From Eubacterium oxidoreducens (GTDB taxonomy: Bacteria > Bacillota > Clostridia > Lachnospirales > Lachnospiraceae): 64,000 nucleotides of DNA. Shown piece after piece: positions 53,832-61,927 of this stretch. Position numbers and translations under genes: made by a program. The stretch is from contig NZ_FMXR01000009.1 of the NCBI RefSeq assembly GCF_900104415.1, positions 89,934-153,933 on the forward strand, read 5' to 3'. Numbering within the stretch: the first letter of the stretch is position 1; the number at the start of each line of letters is the position of its first letter. The notes beneath the pieces were generated by a model. The model made no database searches. It worked only from the letters and a program-made list of their open reading frames with translations, and was not told where the DNA came from.

Positions 53832-53860
53832 ATTATAAAGCCTTCTTAAGTTGTATACAA
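53832..53860 (-). promoter_or_regulatory. Promoter of the hydrogenase gene with palindromic -35
   Basis: On the minus strand TTGTAT (53855-53860), 17 bp, TATAAT (53832-53837). The -35 box lies in the perfect palindrome TTGTATACAA (53851-53860), a GntR-type operator shape. Confidence 0.7.
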
Positions 53861-53868
53861 TATGCAAA

Positions 53869-53907
53869 ATGGAATACCGTATTCCATTGTCAGGTACGGT
53901 ATTCCAT
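53869..53907. promoter_or_regulatory. Large inverted repeat upstream of the hydrogenase promoter
   Basis: ATGGAATACCGTA, 13 bp, then TACGGTATTCCAT: perfect 13-bp arms ending 8 bp upstream of the -35 box. Likely a regulator site. A terminator is less likely, as there is no T run. Confidence 0.5.
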
Positions 53908-53978
53908 CCATGATTGTCCCTTATTCTTGTGCCATTACCTACACCTAATCAAGCTCGTAAATGCAGTCGTTTACTCTG

Positions 53979-54105
53979 GTCAAGACTCGCTCGCGAGTCT
54001 TGCGCGCCGGATTCGGGTCTGCTTCAGCAGACAAATTCCTGTCCGAATCCGTGCGCATCCTCGCGGAGCGTTTAACTCAGTCGGAGCTTGTACTCCGACT
54101 GAGTT
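53979..54105. repeat. Interspersed multi-hairpin repeat, type A, copy 2
   Basis: 127 bp, nearly identical to copy 1 and ending in AACTCAGTCGGAG-CTTGTA-CTCCGACTGAGTT. Its last 31 bp are inside the M20 peptidase frame and encode TQSEYKLRLS and the TAA stop on the minus strand. Confidence 0.95.
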
Positions 54106-55202
54106 GAAACCAGTTCCGCTACCAACCTTGCCGTATCCACTACATCCTCTAGATTGGCATATTCTTTTACTGAGTGAACATTTTGCATTCCACAAGAGAG
54201 CACAATGCCTTTCACGCCATGCTGCATCAGTTTATTATTATCACTTCCGCCAAACGTTGTAACAACTTGCGCTTCCTTATGAAGCTTGTAACATGCCCTT
54301 TGAAACCGCTTAACTACAGCTTCTTCTTTGCCAAGCTGATAACCGCGATAGTTCTCGTGCACCTTCATATGAATCTTAGCATTATGCTGCGTAGCGGTCT
54401 GTTCAAATATTCTTCGCACCTGTTCAAGTCCCGTTTGCACTTTTTCATACTTCAAACTGCGAATTTCTCCGGTGCAAGTACAACTTTCCGATACAATATT
54501 TGTTGCCACTCCACCTTCTATCTTTCCAATATTTCGAGTCGTTTCCGGATCAATTCTTCCTTGTGTAATCTTTGTAATCGCTTCCGCTGCAATCGCAATT
54601 GCATTAATCCCTTTTTCCGGACAAAAACCCGCATGGGCTGCCTTTCCCTCTACCGTAACCCAAAATCCGGTAGATGTTGGTGCCTGCACTGCTGCCATTC
54701 CCGGTGCCCCTTCAAGATCTAAAACATACCCCATCTTCGCGTGAATTTTGGAAAAATCGAATTCAGAAGACCCTTTACAGTGAAGCTCTTCTGCTACAAA
54801 AAAAACAACCTCAATATCTCCATGCTTTCTTTGCTCTATGATAACCTGCCGAATGCCTTCTAGTATCGCCGTAATTCCGCAGACATCATCTCCGCCAAGC
54901 ACGGTATTGCCACTTGATAAAAACTTGCCCTCACTTGTAAGCTGCGGACTTTTCCCGATTCCCGGCTTTACCGTATCCATATGTGCGGCAAACAAGACTG
55001 GTTGTGCATCCTTATTTCCTTTCTTATATGCATATAAATTACCGGCATTTCCTCCTATTTTCGCTCCGGCATCATCTTCCTCTACCGTAAATCCAAGCTC
55101 CTCTAACTCGCTTATCAATGCATCTGCAATTTCTCGCTCATTAAGACTCTCGCAGTCCATTGAGGTATATTTTATGAAGGTATGTTTTACTCGCTCTTTC
55201 AC
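54072..55202 (-). CDS. M20 family metallopeptidase, PepT-like
   Basis: 376 residues. Zinc and catalytic residues are in FAAHMDTVKPG, VLGGDDVCGITAI, VAEELHCKGS, YVLDLEG and NVHSVKEYANLED. A lid/dimerisation domain (about 180-290) has GKAAHAGFCPEKGINAI. By family it is a cytoplasmic aminopeptidase of the tripeptidase T type. The last ~11 residues (TQSEYKLRLS) and stop come from a repeat, so the native end was probably replaced just after the final helix VDTARLVAEL. Confidence 0.92.
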   Translation of the reverse strand: MKERVKHTFIKYTSMDCESLNEREIADALISELEELGFTVEEDDAGAKIGGNAGNLYAYKKGNKDAQPVLFAAHMDTVKPGIGKSPQLTSEGKFLSSGNTVLGGDDVCGITAILEGIRQVIIEQRKHGDIEVVFFVAEELHCKGSSEFDFSKIHAKMGYVLDLEGAPGMAAVQAPTSTGFWVTVEGKAAHAGFCPEKGINAIAIAAEAITKITQGRIDPETTRNIGKIEGGVATNIVSESCTCTGEIRSLKYEKVQTGLEQVRRIFEQTATQHNAKIHMKVHENYRGYQLGKEEAVVKRFQRACYKLHKEAQVVTTFGGSDNNKLMQHGVKGIVLSCGMQNVHSVKEYANLEDVVDTARLVAELVSTQSEYKLRLS

Positions 55203-55220
55203 AACTGTTCCTTTCCTTTC

Positions 55221-56336
55221 TTAGTCAAACGGGAATCGAAATGCCTCAAGCCCAAGTTCATTACGTATTTCGGCAAATTCCTCTTGCACCGCCTTGGTAA
55301 GCGGTACTCCTTTATCCTTTCGTTCCAGCCAGGCTTCATATTCTTTTTCACCGGCTGTAAATATTCTCTCGTGACCGGGTGCTTTTTCCGATGCCCGAAG
55401 CTGCCTTAAGATTTCACCCGCTGTCTTTTTGAATGCCTCTAGCCCCACAAATTTTTCCGGATCAATGACAATAAAGAAATGTCCAAGATGATACGGATGA
55501 ATACTACCATCTTCATTCTTTCCTGATAAGTCTTTTAAAAACAAACCATTAGCCAAAGCTGCACTTAATATTTCCACTACTGTCACGTAGCCATATCCTT
55601 TATATCCCGCCAATTCTTCTCCGATTCCACCAAGTGGTGCGAGCGCTGCTTTCTCGCTTCGAATATCTCTTAAAATCTCCTTGCTGCTTGTCATTGCGTT
55701 TCCGTCTCGCCCAATCACCATTCCTTCCGGCACGTCCTTACCGATGCGGGCATAATATTCAATCTTTCCATTTTGCGTAATTGAAGTCGCACAATCTAAC
55801 ATAAATGGAAATGCTTCATCTGTCGGAAATCCAAACGTAAGCGGGTTGGTTCCCATCATATTCTCCACTCCAAATGTCGGAGCAATCGATGGTCTTGCAT
55901 TCGTACCGGTAATTCCAAGCATTCCCTCTTTTATTGCAAGACTTGGCCAATAACCGGCAATTCCATAATGCGAAGAATTGGTGACCGCAGCCATACCCAT
56001 TCCATAGGTTTTTGCCTTTTCCATAATCATTTCCATTGCAACTTTCGATGCCACCATTCCCATTCCGTCATTTGCATCAAGAACGACGGTTGTCGGAGAC
56101 TCTTTTATCACATCAATCTTAGTTACCGGATTCAGTATGCCCGCCTTAATACGGTCGACATAAATCGGTTTGAAACGATTACATCCATGGGATTCTATCC
56201 CTCGTCTATCACTTTCCAATAGGACATCTGCACAAAGCATCGCATCATCATGTGGTACCCCAAGTTTTTCAAATGCCGCTGTCATAAAATCAGCCAACAA
56301 CTTCCATCCAACATACATTCTATTCTCAGCTTCCAT
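55221..56336 (-). CDS. Ldh family (malate/L-lactate-type) NAD(P)-dependent dehydrogenase
   Basis: 371 residues from the ATG at 56336 (MEAENRMYVG), with AGGAGG upstream. Family motifs: ESDRRGIESHGCNRF, SSHYGIAGYW, GTNARPSIAPTFG, TNPLTFGFP, LDCATSITQNGK and GYKGYGYVTVVEILSAAL. The Ldh_2 family reduces 2-oxoacids such as malate, ureidoglycolate, sulfolactate or 2,3-diketogulonate; the exact substrate cannot be told. It lies divergent from a lacI-type gene with an operator between, so it is the likely regulated target. Confidence 0.9.
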   Translation of the reverse strand: MEAENRMYVGWKLLADFMTAAFEKLGVPHDDAMLCADVLLESDRRGIESHGCNRFKPIYVDRIKAGILNPVTKIDVIKESPTTVVLDANDGMGMVASKVAMEMIMEKAKTYGMGMAAVTNSSHYGIAGYWPSLAIKEGMLGITGTNARPSIAPTFGVENMMGTNPLTFGFPTDEAFPFMLDCATSITQNGKIEYYARIGKDVPEGMVIGRDGNAMTSSKEILRDIRSEKAALAPLGGIGEELAGYKGYGYVTVVEILSAALANGLFLKDLSGKNEDGSIHPYHLGHFFIVIDPEKFVGLEAFKKTAGEILRQLRASEKAPGHERIFTAGEKEYEAWLERKDKGVPLTKAVQEEFAEIRNELGLEAFRFPFD

Positions 56337-56409
56337 ATGCACATCCTCCTTGTGTTGTCTTAGTCCTATTATACTATAATTCAAGCATTAACCGCATATA
56401 AATTTAGTT

Positions 56410-56423
56410 TGAAAACGTTTTCA
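56410..56423. promoter_or_regulatory. LacI-type operator box 1
   Basis: Perfect palindrome TGAAAACGTTTTCA in the divergent region between the Ldh gene and the lacI-type gene. A TATAAT for the Ldh gene lies at 56368-56373 on the minus strand, so the box sits just upstream of its weak -35. Confidence 0.8.
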
Positions 56424-56499
56424 CTAAATTCGCTTTTTATATCGTTTTAATTATGTTACTTTAGGTGCTGAAAACACAGATGGAAGGACTGAGTAGTAA

Positions 56500-57573
56500 A
56501 TGTCAATTAAAAAAATAGCAAAACTAACCGGAGTATCCACCGCTACCGTATCAAGAATACTCAATAACCCAGAATACAAATGCCAATCTCCCGAAACCCG
56601 TGAAAGAGTCTGGCAGACCGCTATAGATTTAAATTATACGCCAAATCGAGCTGCAAGAAATCTAAAATTGGGAATCACTTTTCCCAAACAAAAATCTTTC
56701 TTTCTCAACGTACTTATGACAAGAACCGATTCTGTTCAGACAGATCCTTTTTTCAATGAGCTATTACGTGTAATTGAAAGCGAAATACACAAAGTCGGAA
56801 GTGTCCTTAGCAGCATCTGGTACATGCCGGTATTTTCAGATGATGAGGCCTGTGAAAGGAACGACCTTCAGGTTCTTATCGACAACGTATATAATGATGT
56901 ATCCGAGCACTCGGATGGATTGATTATTATAGGAAAATGTAACCACAAAGCACTTCAACTGTGGAAGAAGAAATATAAAGCCATTGTTTCAATCAACCGA
57001 AATTCCACTAACCATGAAGTCGATGAAGTAATATGTGATGGAAGCAAGATTGCTCATCTGGCAACGAATCATCTTATAGAGTTAGGACATACCCAAATAG
57101 CCTATGCAGGCAGTTGTCATAACGAAGCACGTTACCGAGGTTTTACCGATGCCCTGACGCAAGCCCAGATTGCGCTAAGAGAAGAATACGTAATCAATAC
57201 GCCTGCTCGCCAAACCGACGGCTTTGATGCCATGAAAAAGATTGCCTCTCTCACCAACAGGCCTACCGGAATTTACTGTGCGAATGATGTCATAGCCTTA
57301 GGGATGTTGGATTTTTTAAATCAATACAAAAATCTTAACTATACCCCTTCTATTATCGCAAGTGACGATATTGAGGAAGCCCAATATACCAAACCCATGC
57401 TTTCAACCGTAAGACTCCCCAAAAATGAAATGGGAAAATTTGCCATTCAGCTCCTAACAGACAGACTTTCCGGAGGGCACTCAAGTGTAACCAAGATAGA
57501 GCTAGAAGGAACACTCGTAAAAAGAAATAGTACTTATGTTGCTACTGAAAATCAATGGCAATCCTATAAATAA
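56500..57573 (+). CDS. LacI family transcriptional regulator
   Basis: 357 residues. The N-terminal HTH IKKIAKLTGVSTATVSRILNNPEYKCQSPETRERV and hinge NRAARNLKLG are followed by a periplasmic-binding-like sensor domain (FFNELLRVIESEIHKVGS, GHTQIAYAG, YCANDVIALGMLDFL, STVRLPKNEMGKFAIQLLTDRL). The hinge gives the usual minor-groove contact for CG-centred boxes such as AACGTT. It probably binds the local boxes. The ligand is unknown. The ribosome site is GGAAGGA. Confidence 0.93.
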   Translation: MSIKKIAKLTGVSTATVSRILNNPEYKCQSPETRERVWQTAIDLNYTPNRAARNLKLGITFPKQKSFFLNVLMTRTDSVQTDPFFNELLRVIESEIHKVGSVLSSIWYMPVFSDDEACERNDLQVLIDNVYNDVSEHSDGLIIIGKCNHKALQLWKKKYKAIVSINRNSTNHEVDEVICDGSKIAHLATNHLIELGHTQIAYAGSCHNEARYRGFTDALTQAQIALREEYVINTPARQTDGFDAMKKIASLTNRPTGIYCANDVIALGMLDFLNQYKNLNYTPSIIASDDIEEAQYTKPMLSTVRLPKNEMGKFAIQLLTDRLSGGHSSVTKIELEGTLVKRNSTYVATENQWQSYK

Positions 57574-57582
57574 ATCCAAACA

Positions 57583-57624
57583 TAAGACTCTCTTTTCAAG
57601 CTTTTACTTGTAAAGAGAGTCTTA
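57583..57624 (+). terminator. Terminator of the lacI-type gene
   Basis: The stem AAGACTCTCTTT with AAAGAGAGTCTT is followed by ATTTATTACTTTTTT, 10 bp after the stop. Confidence 0.8.
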
Positions 57625-57639
57625 TTTATTACTTTTTTA

Positions 57640-57653
57640 AGAAAACGTTTTCA
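57640..57653. promoter_or_regulatory. LacI-type operator box 2
   Basis: AGAAAACGTTTTCA, with core GAAAACGTTTTC, between the ends of the convergent lacI and GDPD genes. It is not at an obvious promoter, so it may be an auxiliary site for looping. Confidence 0.6.
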
Positions 57654-57695
57654 CATTTTATGTATCTTATCATTTGATCTGCCTTTTTTGAACAC

Positions 57696-57739
57696 GGGGT
57701 CTCGCTTAGATGATTTAATCATCTAAAGCGACAGCCCCT
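57696..57739. other. Hairpin overlapping the GDPD stop codon
   Basis: GCTTAGATGATT with AATCATCTAAAGC (57704-57729), flanked by GGGG and CCCC that extend the stem. It covers the TAG stop of the GDPD gene; with no T run it would be an mRNA 3'-end stabiliser rather than a classical terminator. Confidence 0.5.
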
Positions 57740-58574
57740 TTAAAGTCCCCGGCAAAATCTTATTGGTACAAATTATGCTTGCGCCCCAATCCAAAAGTTC
57801 CTGCGCTTTTTCCTTTTTATCCGTTGTAAATGCCAGTACGGCAATTTGATTCTTACGAAAATCCACAATCATTTCCTTGGTTGCAAATTTACGATTCAAA
57901 GCAACTGCACCGATATTCTTTTCCTTACAAAAAGAAATAGCCTCCTTTACCGACATATTTTCTTTTTTATAAAAACACATATAGTTTTTGAAAGGATAAA
58001 CTTCATGGATGGCCTTATGCATCTCCGGAGAAAAGACCTGAATCAAAAGGCGATCCAAAACAGCTTCGTCCCTTCCCGCAGCTTTCAGTACGGCCTCAAT
58101 TAATGCCTTGGCATCCTTGGGGGCATGCTTTTGCAAATCCAATTCCCAGTAGGTATCCGGGTATTTTTTAATGTAATCCTCCACAAGCGTTTCAAAATCC
58201 ATTGTGGTATATCCCCGCACGGTTTGCGCCAGGAACTTATCCCTGGTCATCTCTTTAAATTCTTCCGGCTTATATTCCATGCCGGTACGTCCGCACATTT
58301 TTTCGGACCATCCGTGAGATAACACGGCATAGCCGTCATCCGTAATGGTTACATCTACTTCAAATGCCTTGTATCCGTTGGCAATGGCCTCTTCCAGACC
58401 TTCCTTGCAATTCAGGTAAGAATAGCCCTGATAGCCGCCGCCGGCATGGGCCAGCACCTCACCGGCCTTAAAAAAATCAGGAACCGACGATAACAAACAA
58501 AAATCCGATTCCCTTTTTGATTCACTCTCTTTTCTTTTATTTCGAAAATGACGTATGATTGTTTTTAAATTCAT
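57723..58574 (-). CDS. Glycerophosphodiester phosphodiesterase family protein
   Basis: 283 residues. GDPD hallmarks: LAHAGGGYQGYSYLNCKEGLEEAIANGYKAFEVDVTITDDGYAVLSHGW gives the HxG, ExD and H active-site set. Further on, YWELDLQKH and CTNKILPGTLK match the TIM barrel. No signal peptide is evident; a basic N-terminus could contact membrane. By family it hydrolyses glycerophosphodiesters to glycerol-3-phosphate and an alcohol. The codon and base composition are visibly more G+C-rich than neighbours (GCCGGCATGGGCC-type runs), suggesting acquisition. LacI boxes flank it. Confidence 0.85.
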   Translation of the reverse strand: MNLKTIIRHFRNKRKESESKRESDFCLLSSVPDFFKAGEVLAHAGGGYQGYSYLNCKEGLEEAIANGYKAFEVDVTITDDGYAVLSHGWSEKMCGRTGMEYKPEEFKEMTRDKFLAQTVRGYTTMDFETLVEDYIKKYPDTYWELDLQKHAPKDAKALIEAVLKAAGRDEAVLDRLLIQVFSPEMHKAIHEVYPFKNYMCFYKKENMSVKEAISFCKEKNIGAVALNRKFATKEMIVDFRKNQIAVLAFTTDKKEKAQELLDWGASIICTNKILPGTLKGLSL

Positions 58575-58691
58575 GTATGTTCTCCTGCTGCTTTTTTTGA
58601 AAATCTAATTTTTGCATTTTATGATTTCTTCTTTCCCCTCCGCCCCACACTTTTAGTCTACTTGTAACCTTCAGCTGAATTTACATTTGTG

Positions 58692-58720
58692 ATTTTATAT
58701 TTTCTTTCCGTCCAAAACAA
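58692..58720 (-). promoter_or_regulatory. Promoter of the GDPD gene
   Basis: On the minus strand TTGTTT (58715-58720), 17 bp, TAAAAT (58692-58697), giving a leader of about 110 nt. A LacI-type box lies 10 bp upstream of the -35. Confidence 0.55.
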
Positions 58721-58730
58721 ACACAAGCGA

Positions 58731-58744
58731 TGAAACCGTTTTCA
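58731..58744. promoter_or_regulatory. LacI-type operator box 3
   Basis: TGAAACCGTTTTCA, one change from the perfect palindrome, next to the GDPD promoter. Confidence 0.65.
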
Positions 58745-58803
58745 CACTTCTTATGCTCTTTATTTAGATTATTCTTATAACTTCCTTTTATATCCCAATT
58801 TAC

Positions 58804-58863
58804 AAAAAAAACACCCTAAATTCTTGTTTTTTATTTTTCACAAGAATTCTAGAGTGTTTTTTT
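58804..58863. terminator. Bidirectional terminator downstream of the flavin oxidoreductase gene
   Basis: Arms AACACCCTAAATTCTTG and CAAGAATTCTAGAGTGTT pair with minor mismatches and are flanked by eight A on one side and eight T on the other. Confidence 0.8.
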
Positions 58864-58877
58864 TGAAAACGTTCTCA
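58864..58877. promoter_or_regulatory. LacI-type operator box 4
   Basis: TGAAAACGTTCTCA, one change from the palindrome, between the terminator and the type B repeat, downstream of the flavin oxidoreductase gene. Confidence 0.55.
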
Positions 58878-58885
58878 AGCTGTCA

Positions 58886-58948
58886 TAGTTTGTCATAACC
58901 CCCACCTACGCTAACGCTTAGAGGTGGGGGATTTCTCCGACTGAGTTA
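58886..58948. repeat. Interspersed repeat, type B, copy B2
   Basis: TAGTTTGTCATAA, hairpin CCCCCACCTA...TAGAGGTGGGGG, then ATTTCTCCGACTGAGTTAA: the same 63-bp unit as at 52216. Its right edge gives the TAA stop of the flavin oxidoreductase gene. Confidence 0.92.
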
Positions 58949-60892
58949 AATATCCAGCGCAGCATGATACCCTTGATAAACTGCCTGTGTAATCGTTGCA
59001 ACCTTAGAGGCATCTCCGATTACTCGTACATACAAGGCCGTATCTCGTAGAGATTCTACCACTTCCGTATTCGATTTTTGTCCTAACGCACAGATTACAT
59101 TTTTCCCCGGTACCAGAACCTGCTCTCCAGCCGGATTCTGACACCAAATTCCATCGTTTGTAATCTCAATTCCTGTATAACCACTATAAACCTTTGCATA
59201 GCGCTCTATTTCTTGCATAAGTAAAGGTCTATATCGTACATTTGCATCCGGCGCAAGATTCTTACGCATCTCAACTATCGATACGTTCTTTCCTTCCCGG
59301 CCCAAATGAACTGCGCACTCGCAACCGGCCAGACCACCGCCTAATATAATCACATCATCTGAAATCGACTTTCTATGCTGATATAATTTTGTAACCTGTA
59401 TCACATGCTCTGCATCTATTCCCTTTATCGGTGGACAGACCGGACTAGAGCCAACCGCTATGATAAGTGCATCCGGTGCTTCCTTTTCTACATATTCCGG
59501 CGTTACTTCCGTCTGCATGCGAATCGTAACGCCAGCATTTTCTGCCAGCTTTCGATACGTCTGTGACAGCTCATACATTTCCCGTTTAAAGGGTAGTGCC
59601 TGCTCACTTTTTAATATCCCGCCAAGTTCATTTTCCTTCTCACATAAAATAACTTCATGTCCGCGCCTGGCAGCCGTATATGCCGCGTATAAACCTCCCG
59701 GTCCTCCCCCTGCCACCAGAACTTTTTTAGGCTGCATCACCGGCCGCACTTCATCTCCTTCTATCTCTCTTCCGATTAAGGGATTCACTGCGCAGCGTCT
59801 TGTTGAAGTTGCCGCACGTTCTGCCATACAGGTAAAGCAGCGAAGACATTTTACGATCTCATCTTCACGCCCTTCCTTCATTTTCCTTGGTAGAAATGGA
59901 TCTGCCAAGAGTGCTCGTCCCATATAGATAATGTCGGCTTTTCCCGATGCGATAATTTCTTCCATCTGCTCAGGATCGTTTAAACCTCCAATTGTTGCAA
60001 CCGGCTTAGATACATGTTTTTTTATTTCTGCTGCCAGATACACATTGCGCCCGTGTGCTTCAAACATCGAAGGATGCGTAATTCCAAATGTCTTTTGATA
60101 AGTTCCTGCCGAAACATGAATGATATCAACATATGGCTCTATCATTTGTGCAATCCGAATCCCCTCTTCAATTCCGTATCCATCTTCTACAAACTCACTA
60201 CCGCTCATGCGAAATTCAATAGGAAAATCCGGTCCTACCGCCTCTCTTACGGACTGTAAGACTTCTATCGCAAACCGACATCGATTCTCAAGACTACCAC
60301 CATATTCATCCTCCCGGTGATTAAATAGTGGTGATAAAAACTGATTAATCAGCCATCCATGACCGCCATGAATCATCACCATCTCAAAGCCGGCTCTCTT
60401 AGCAAGCCCCGCCACATGACCATAAGATGCTACGATCTTTGTGATTAATTCTTTTGTCAATGCTTTTACCCGGACTCCATCTGCCCGCACACTGTCACAT
60501 GGTCCCCACTGATGGAGCTGTTGCTGCTTTTCTCGGTCTGTCATATAAGTTCCTGCAAACATACCGGAATGAGATAATTCTAGGCTTGGCACAGCTCCAT
60601 GCCTATATATGGCATCCGCAGTGTAAGTTGCACAAGCTAAGGAATTCAATATTTTCTCATCCAAATGATATGCATGCGAGCCATCGGTCTGTGGATGAAC
60701 CATACATTCGCTAACGGTCACAGCTGCTGCTCCGCCTTTTGCTCTTAACTCGTAAAACGCTACTGATTTTGGTCCAATACAACCATCATTGGTAATGTCC
60801 GTTCCCCCCATAGGCGCAGAAAACAGACGATTTCGAAATGTGGTTCGTCCAATCGTTATGGGGCTGCTAAGATTTGGAAATTTTCTCTTCAT
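58946..60892 (-). CDS. NADH:flavin oxidoreductase / 2,4-dienoyl-CoA reductase family protein
   Basis: 648 residues, the full three-domain type. An OYE-like FMN TIM barrel (about 1-360: FRNRLFSAPMGG, MIHGGHGWLINQFLSPLFNHREDEYGGSLENR, YMGRALLADPFLP) carries a 4Fe-4S site (CLRCFTCMAERAATSTRRC). FAD- and NADH-binding Rossmann domains follow (VLVAGGGPGGLYAAYTAARRGH, VIILGGGLAGCECAVHLGREG). By family it reduces enoates, enones or dienoyl-CoAs. It ends exactly at a repeat that supplies the stop codon. Confidence 0.93.
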   Translation of the reverse strand: MKRKFPNLSSPITIGRTTFRNRLFSAPMGGTDITNDGCIGPKSVAFYELRAKGGAAAVTVSECMVHPQTDGSHAYHLDEKILNSLACATYTADAIYRHGAVPSLELSHSGMFAGTYMTDREKQQQLHQWGPCDSVRADGVRVKALTKELITKIVASYGHVAGLAKRAGFEMVMIHGGHGWLINQFLSPLFNHREDEYGGSLENRCRFAIEVLQSVREAVGPDFPIEFRMSGSEFVEDGYGIEEGIRIAQMIEPYVDIIHVSAGTYQKTFGITHPSMFEAHGRNVYLAAEIKKHVSKPVATIGGLNDPEQMEEIIASGKADIIYMGRALLADPFLPRKMKEGREDEIVKCLRCFTCMAERAATSTRRCAVNPLIGREIEGDEVRPVMQPKKVLVAGGGPGGLYAAYTAARRGHEVILCEKENELGGILKSEQALPFKREMYELSQTYRKLAENAGVTIRMQTEVTPEYVEKEAPDALIIAVGSSPVCPPIKGIDAEHVIQVTKLYQHRKSISDDVIILGGGLAGCECAVHLGREGKNVSIVEMRKNLAPDANVRYRPLLMQEIERYAKVYSGYTGIEITNDGIWCQNPAGEQVLVPGKNVICALGQKSNTEVVESLRDTALYVRVIGDASKVATITQAVYQGYHAALDI

Positions 60893-60915
60893 AATACTTC
60901 ACTTCGCTTTTCATG

Positions 60916-61509
60916 TTAATTGGTTTTCATTTTCTCCAATTCTTTTAAAAACTTTTTTGCAAATATTTCATGTCCTTCTTCCGAAAAATGTACTCCATCA
61001 TATGCCAGAGGGATATTCCACTTTCCGGCATTCCAAAAAGTAACTCCGCGCTTCTTACAAATGGATTGAAACTCACAATTCATCTCCTTGCTTGCAGCGT
61101 GATATATGGCAAGTTCCGGATTAGCATTTGTAATCCATACCGGGCCTATTACAATCGTATGAACCTCTTTTAGTTCGGACTGAACCCAGGTAAGCAACGC
61201 ATCCATTCGTTTTTTTGCTTCTTCAACCTGTGGATGAGACGTTAGCAAAATATCATTTGTTCCAAGCATTATTACAAAATAATCACCAGCTTCTAGAGCA
61301 TGAATCATATGTAATAAATATGCACTTCCTCGTTCAAACCGCGGAAGTGTCCTGCCATTTTGCCCTTCTTCTATTATTTCGTATTCATCTTCCAAACACC
61401 GTCTAAGAATTGATGGCCAGATATTTTCCTTTGGATAGCGCATCCCAAGCATCCCCCTCGGATCATAGCCATAGGTATTAGAATCTCCGTATAATAGTAT
61501 TTTTTTCAT
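60916..61509 (-). CDS. SGNH/GDSL-family hydrolase
   Basis: 197 residues from the ATG at 61509 (MKKILLYGDSNTYGYDP); a longer frame to 61548 is less likely because the family starts at the GDS block. Blocks: LYGDSNTYG (catalytic Ser), IEEGQNGRTL, IMLGTNDIL, and DGVHFSEEGH (Asp/His). There is no signal peptide. By family it is an esterase or acyl hydrolase, perhaps acting on carbohydrate esters. It lies 23 bp upstream of the flavin oxidoreductase gene and may share its transcript. Confidence 0.9.
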   Translation of the reverse strand: MKKILLYGDSNTYGYDPRGMLGMRYPKENIWPSILRRCLEDEYEIIEEGQNGRTLPRFERGSAYLLHMIHALEAGDYFVIMLGTNDILLTSHPQVEEAKKRMDALLTWVQSELKEVHTIVIGPVWITNANPELAIYHAASKEMNCEFQSICKKRGVTFWNAGKWNIPLAYDGVHFSEEGHEIFAKKFLKELEKMKTN

Positions 61510-61572
61510 TAATTTATTTTTCCTCGTTCTTTTTTCCGAAATCACCAATAGTTTTGCGTAGAATTACTTAAT

Positions 61573-61745
61573 GTCAAGACTCGCTCGCGAGTCTTGCGCG
61601 CCGGATTCGGGTCTGCTTCAGCAGACAAATTCCTGTCCGAATCCGTGTGCATCCTCGCGGAGCGTTTAACTCAGTCGGAGCTTGTACCCTGACTGAGTAT
61701 AGTTTGTCATAACGCTTAGAGGTGGGGGATTTCTCCGACTGAGTT
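61573..61745. repeat. Chimeric interspersed repeat, type A joined to a deleted type B
   Basis: A full type A unit (61573-61699, with its last stem changed to CGGAGCTTGTACCCTGACTGAGTA) runs straight into type B (61700-61745). Here type B lacks 15 bp (CCCCCACCTACGCTA), that is, one arm of its hairpin. The remaining gap 61746-61927 holds no gene I can support; a 27-codon minus-strand frame near 61795-61877 has a poorly spaced ribosome site. Confidence 0.92.
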
Positions 61746-61927
61746 GAATTTTGACACGCCAAGGCGGGTTCGTTTTATAGTATTGAACTTTTAATGATTT
61801 CTAATCTTTCTGACATTTCGATTCATCAAATGTCTACCGAGATTTCTGTATGCAAAAGCTTTAAGTGGCGACATTTCCTGACGATTCCGCCTGTTTGTTA
61901 GATATTCTCTTCAACGCTATTTGATCG

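Noticed and set aside
53980..54195. 71-codon minus-strand ORF ending in ARLASES
   Set aside because: It is a translation of a type A repeat joined to the peptidase gene in another frame; the same peptide recurs at 61574 because the DNA repeats.
61574..61762. 62-codon minus-strand ORF with the same ARLASES ending
   Set aside because: Also repeat-derived, without a ribosome site.
61795..61877. 27-codon minus-strand frame downstream of the VWA gene
   Set aside because: Ribosome site is too close to the ATG and there is no recognisable feature; could be a remnant but cannot be supported.
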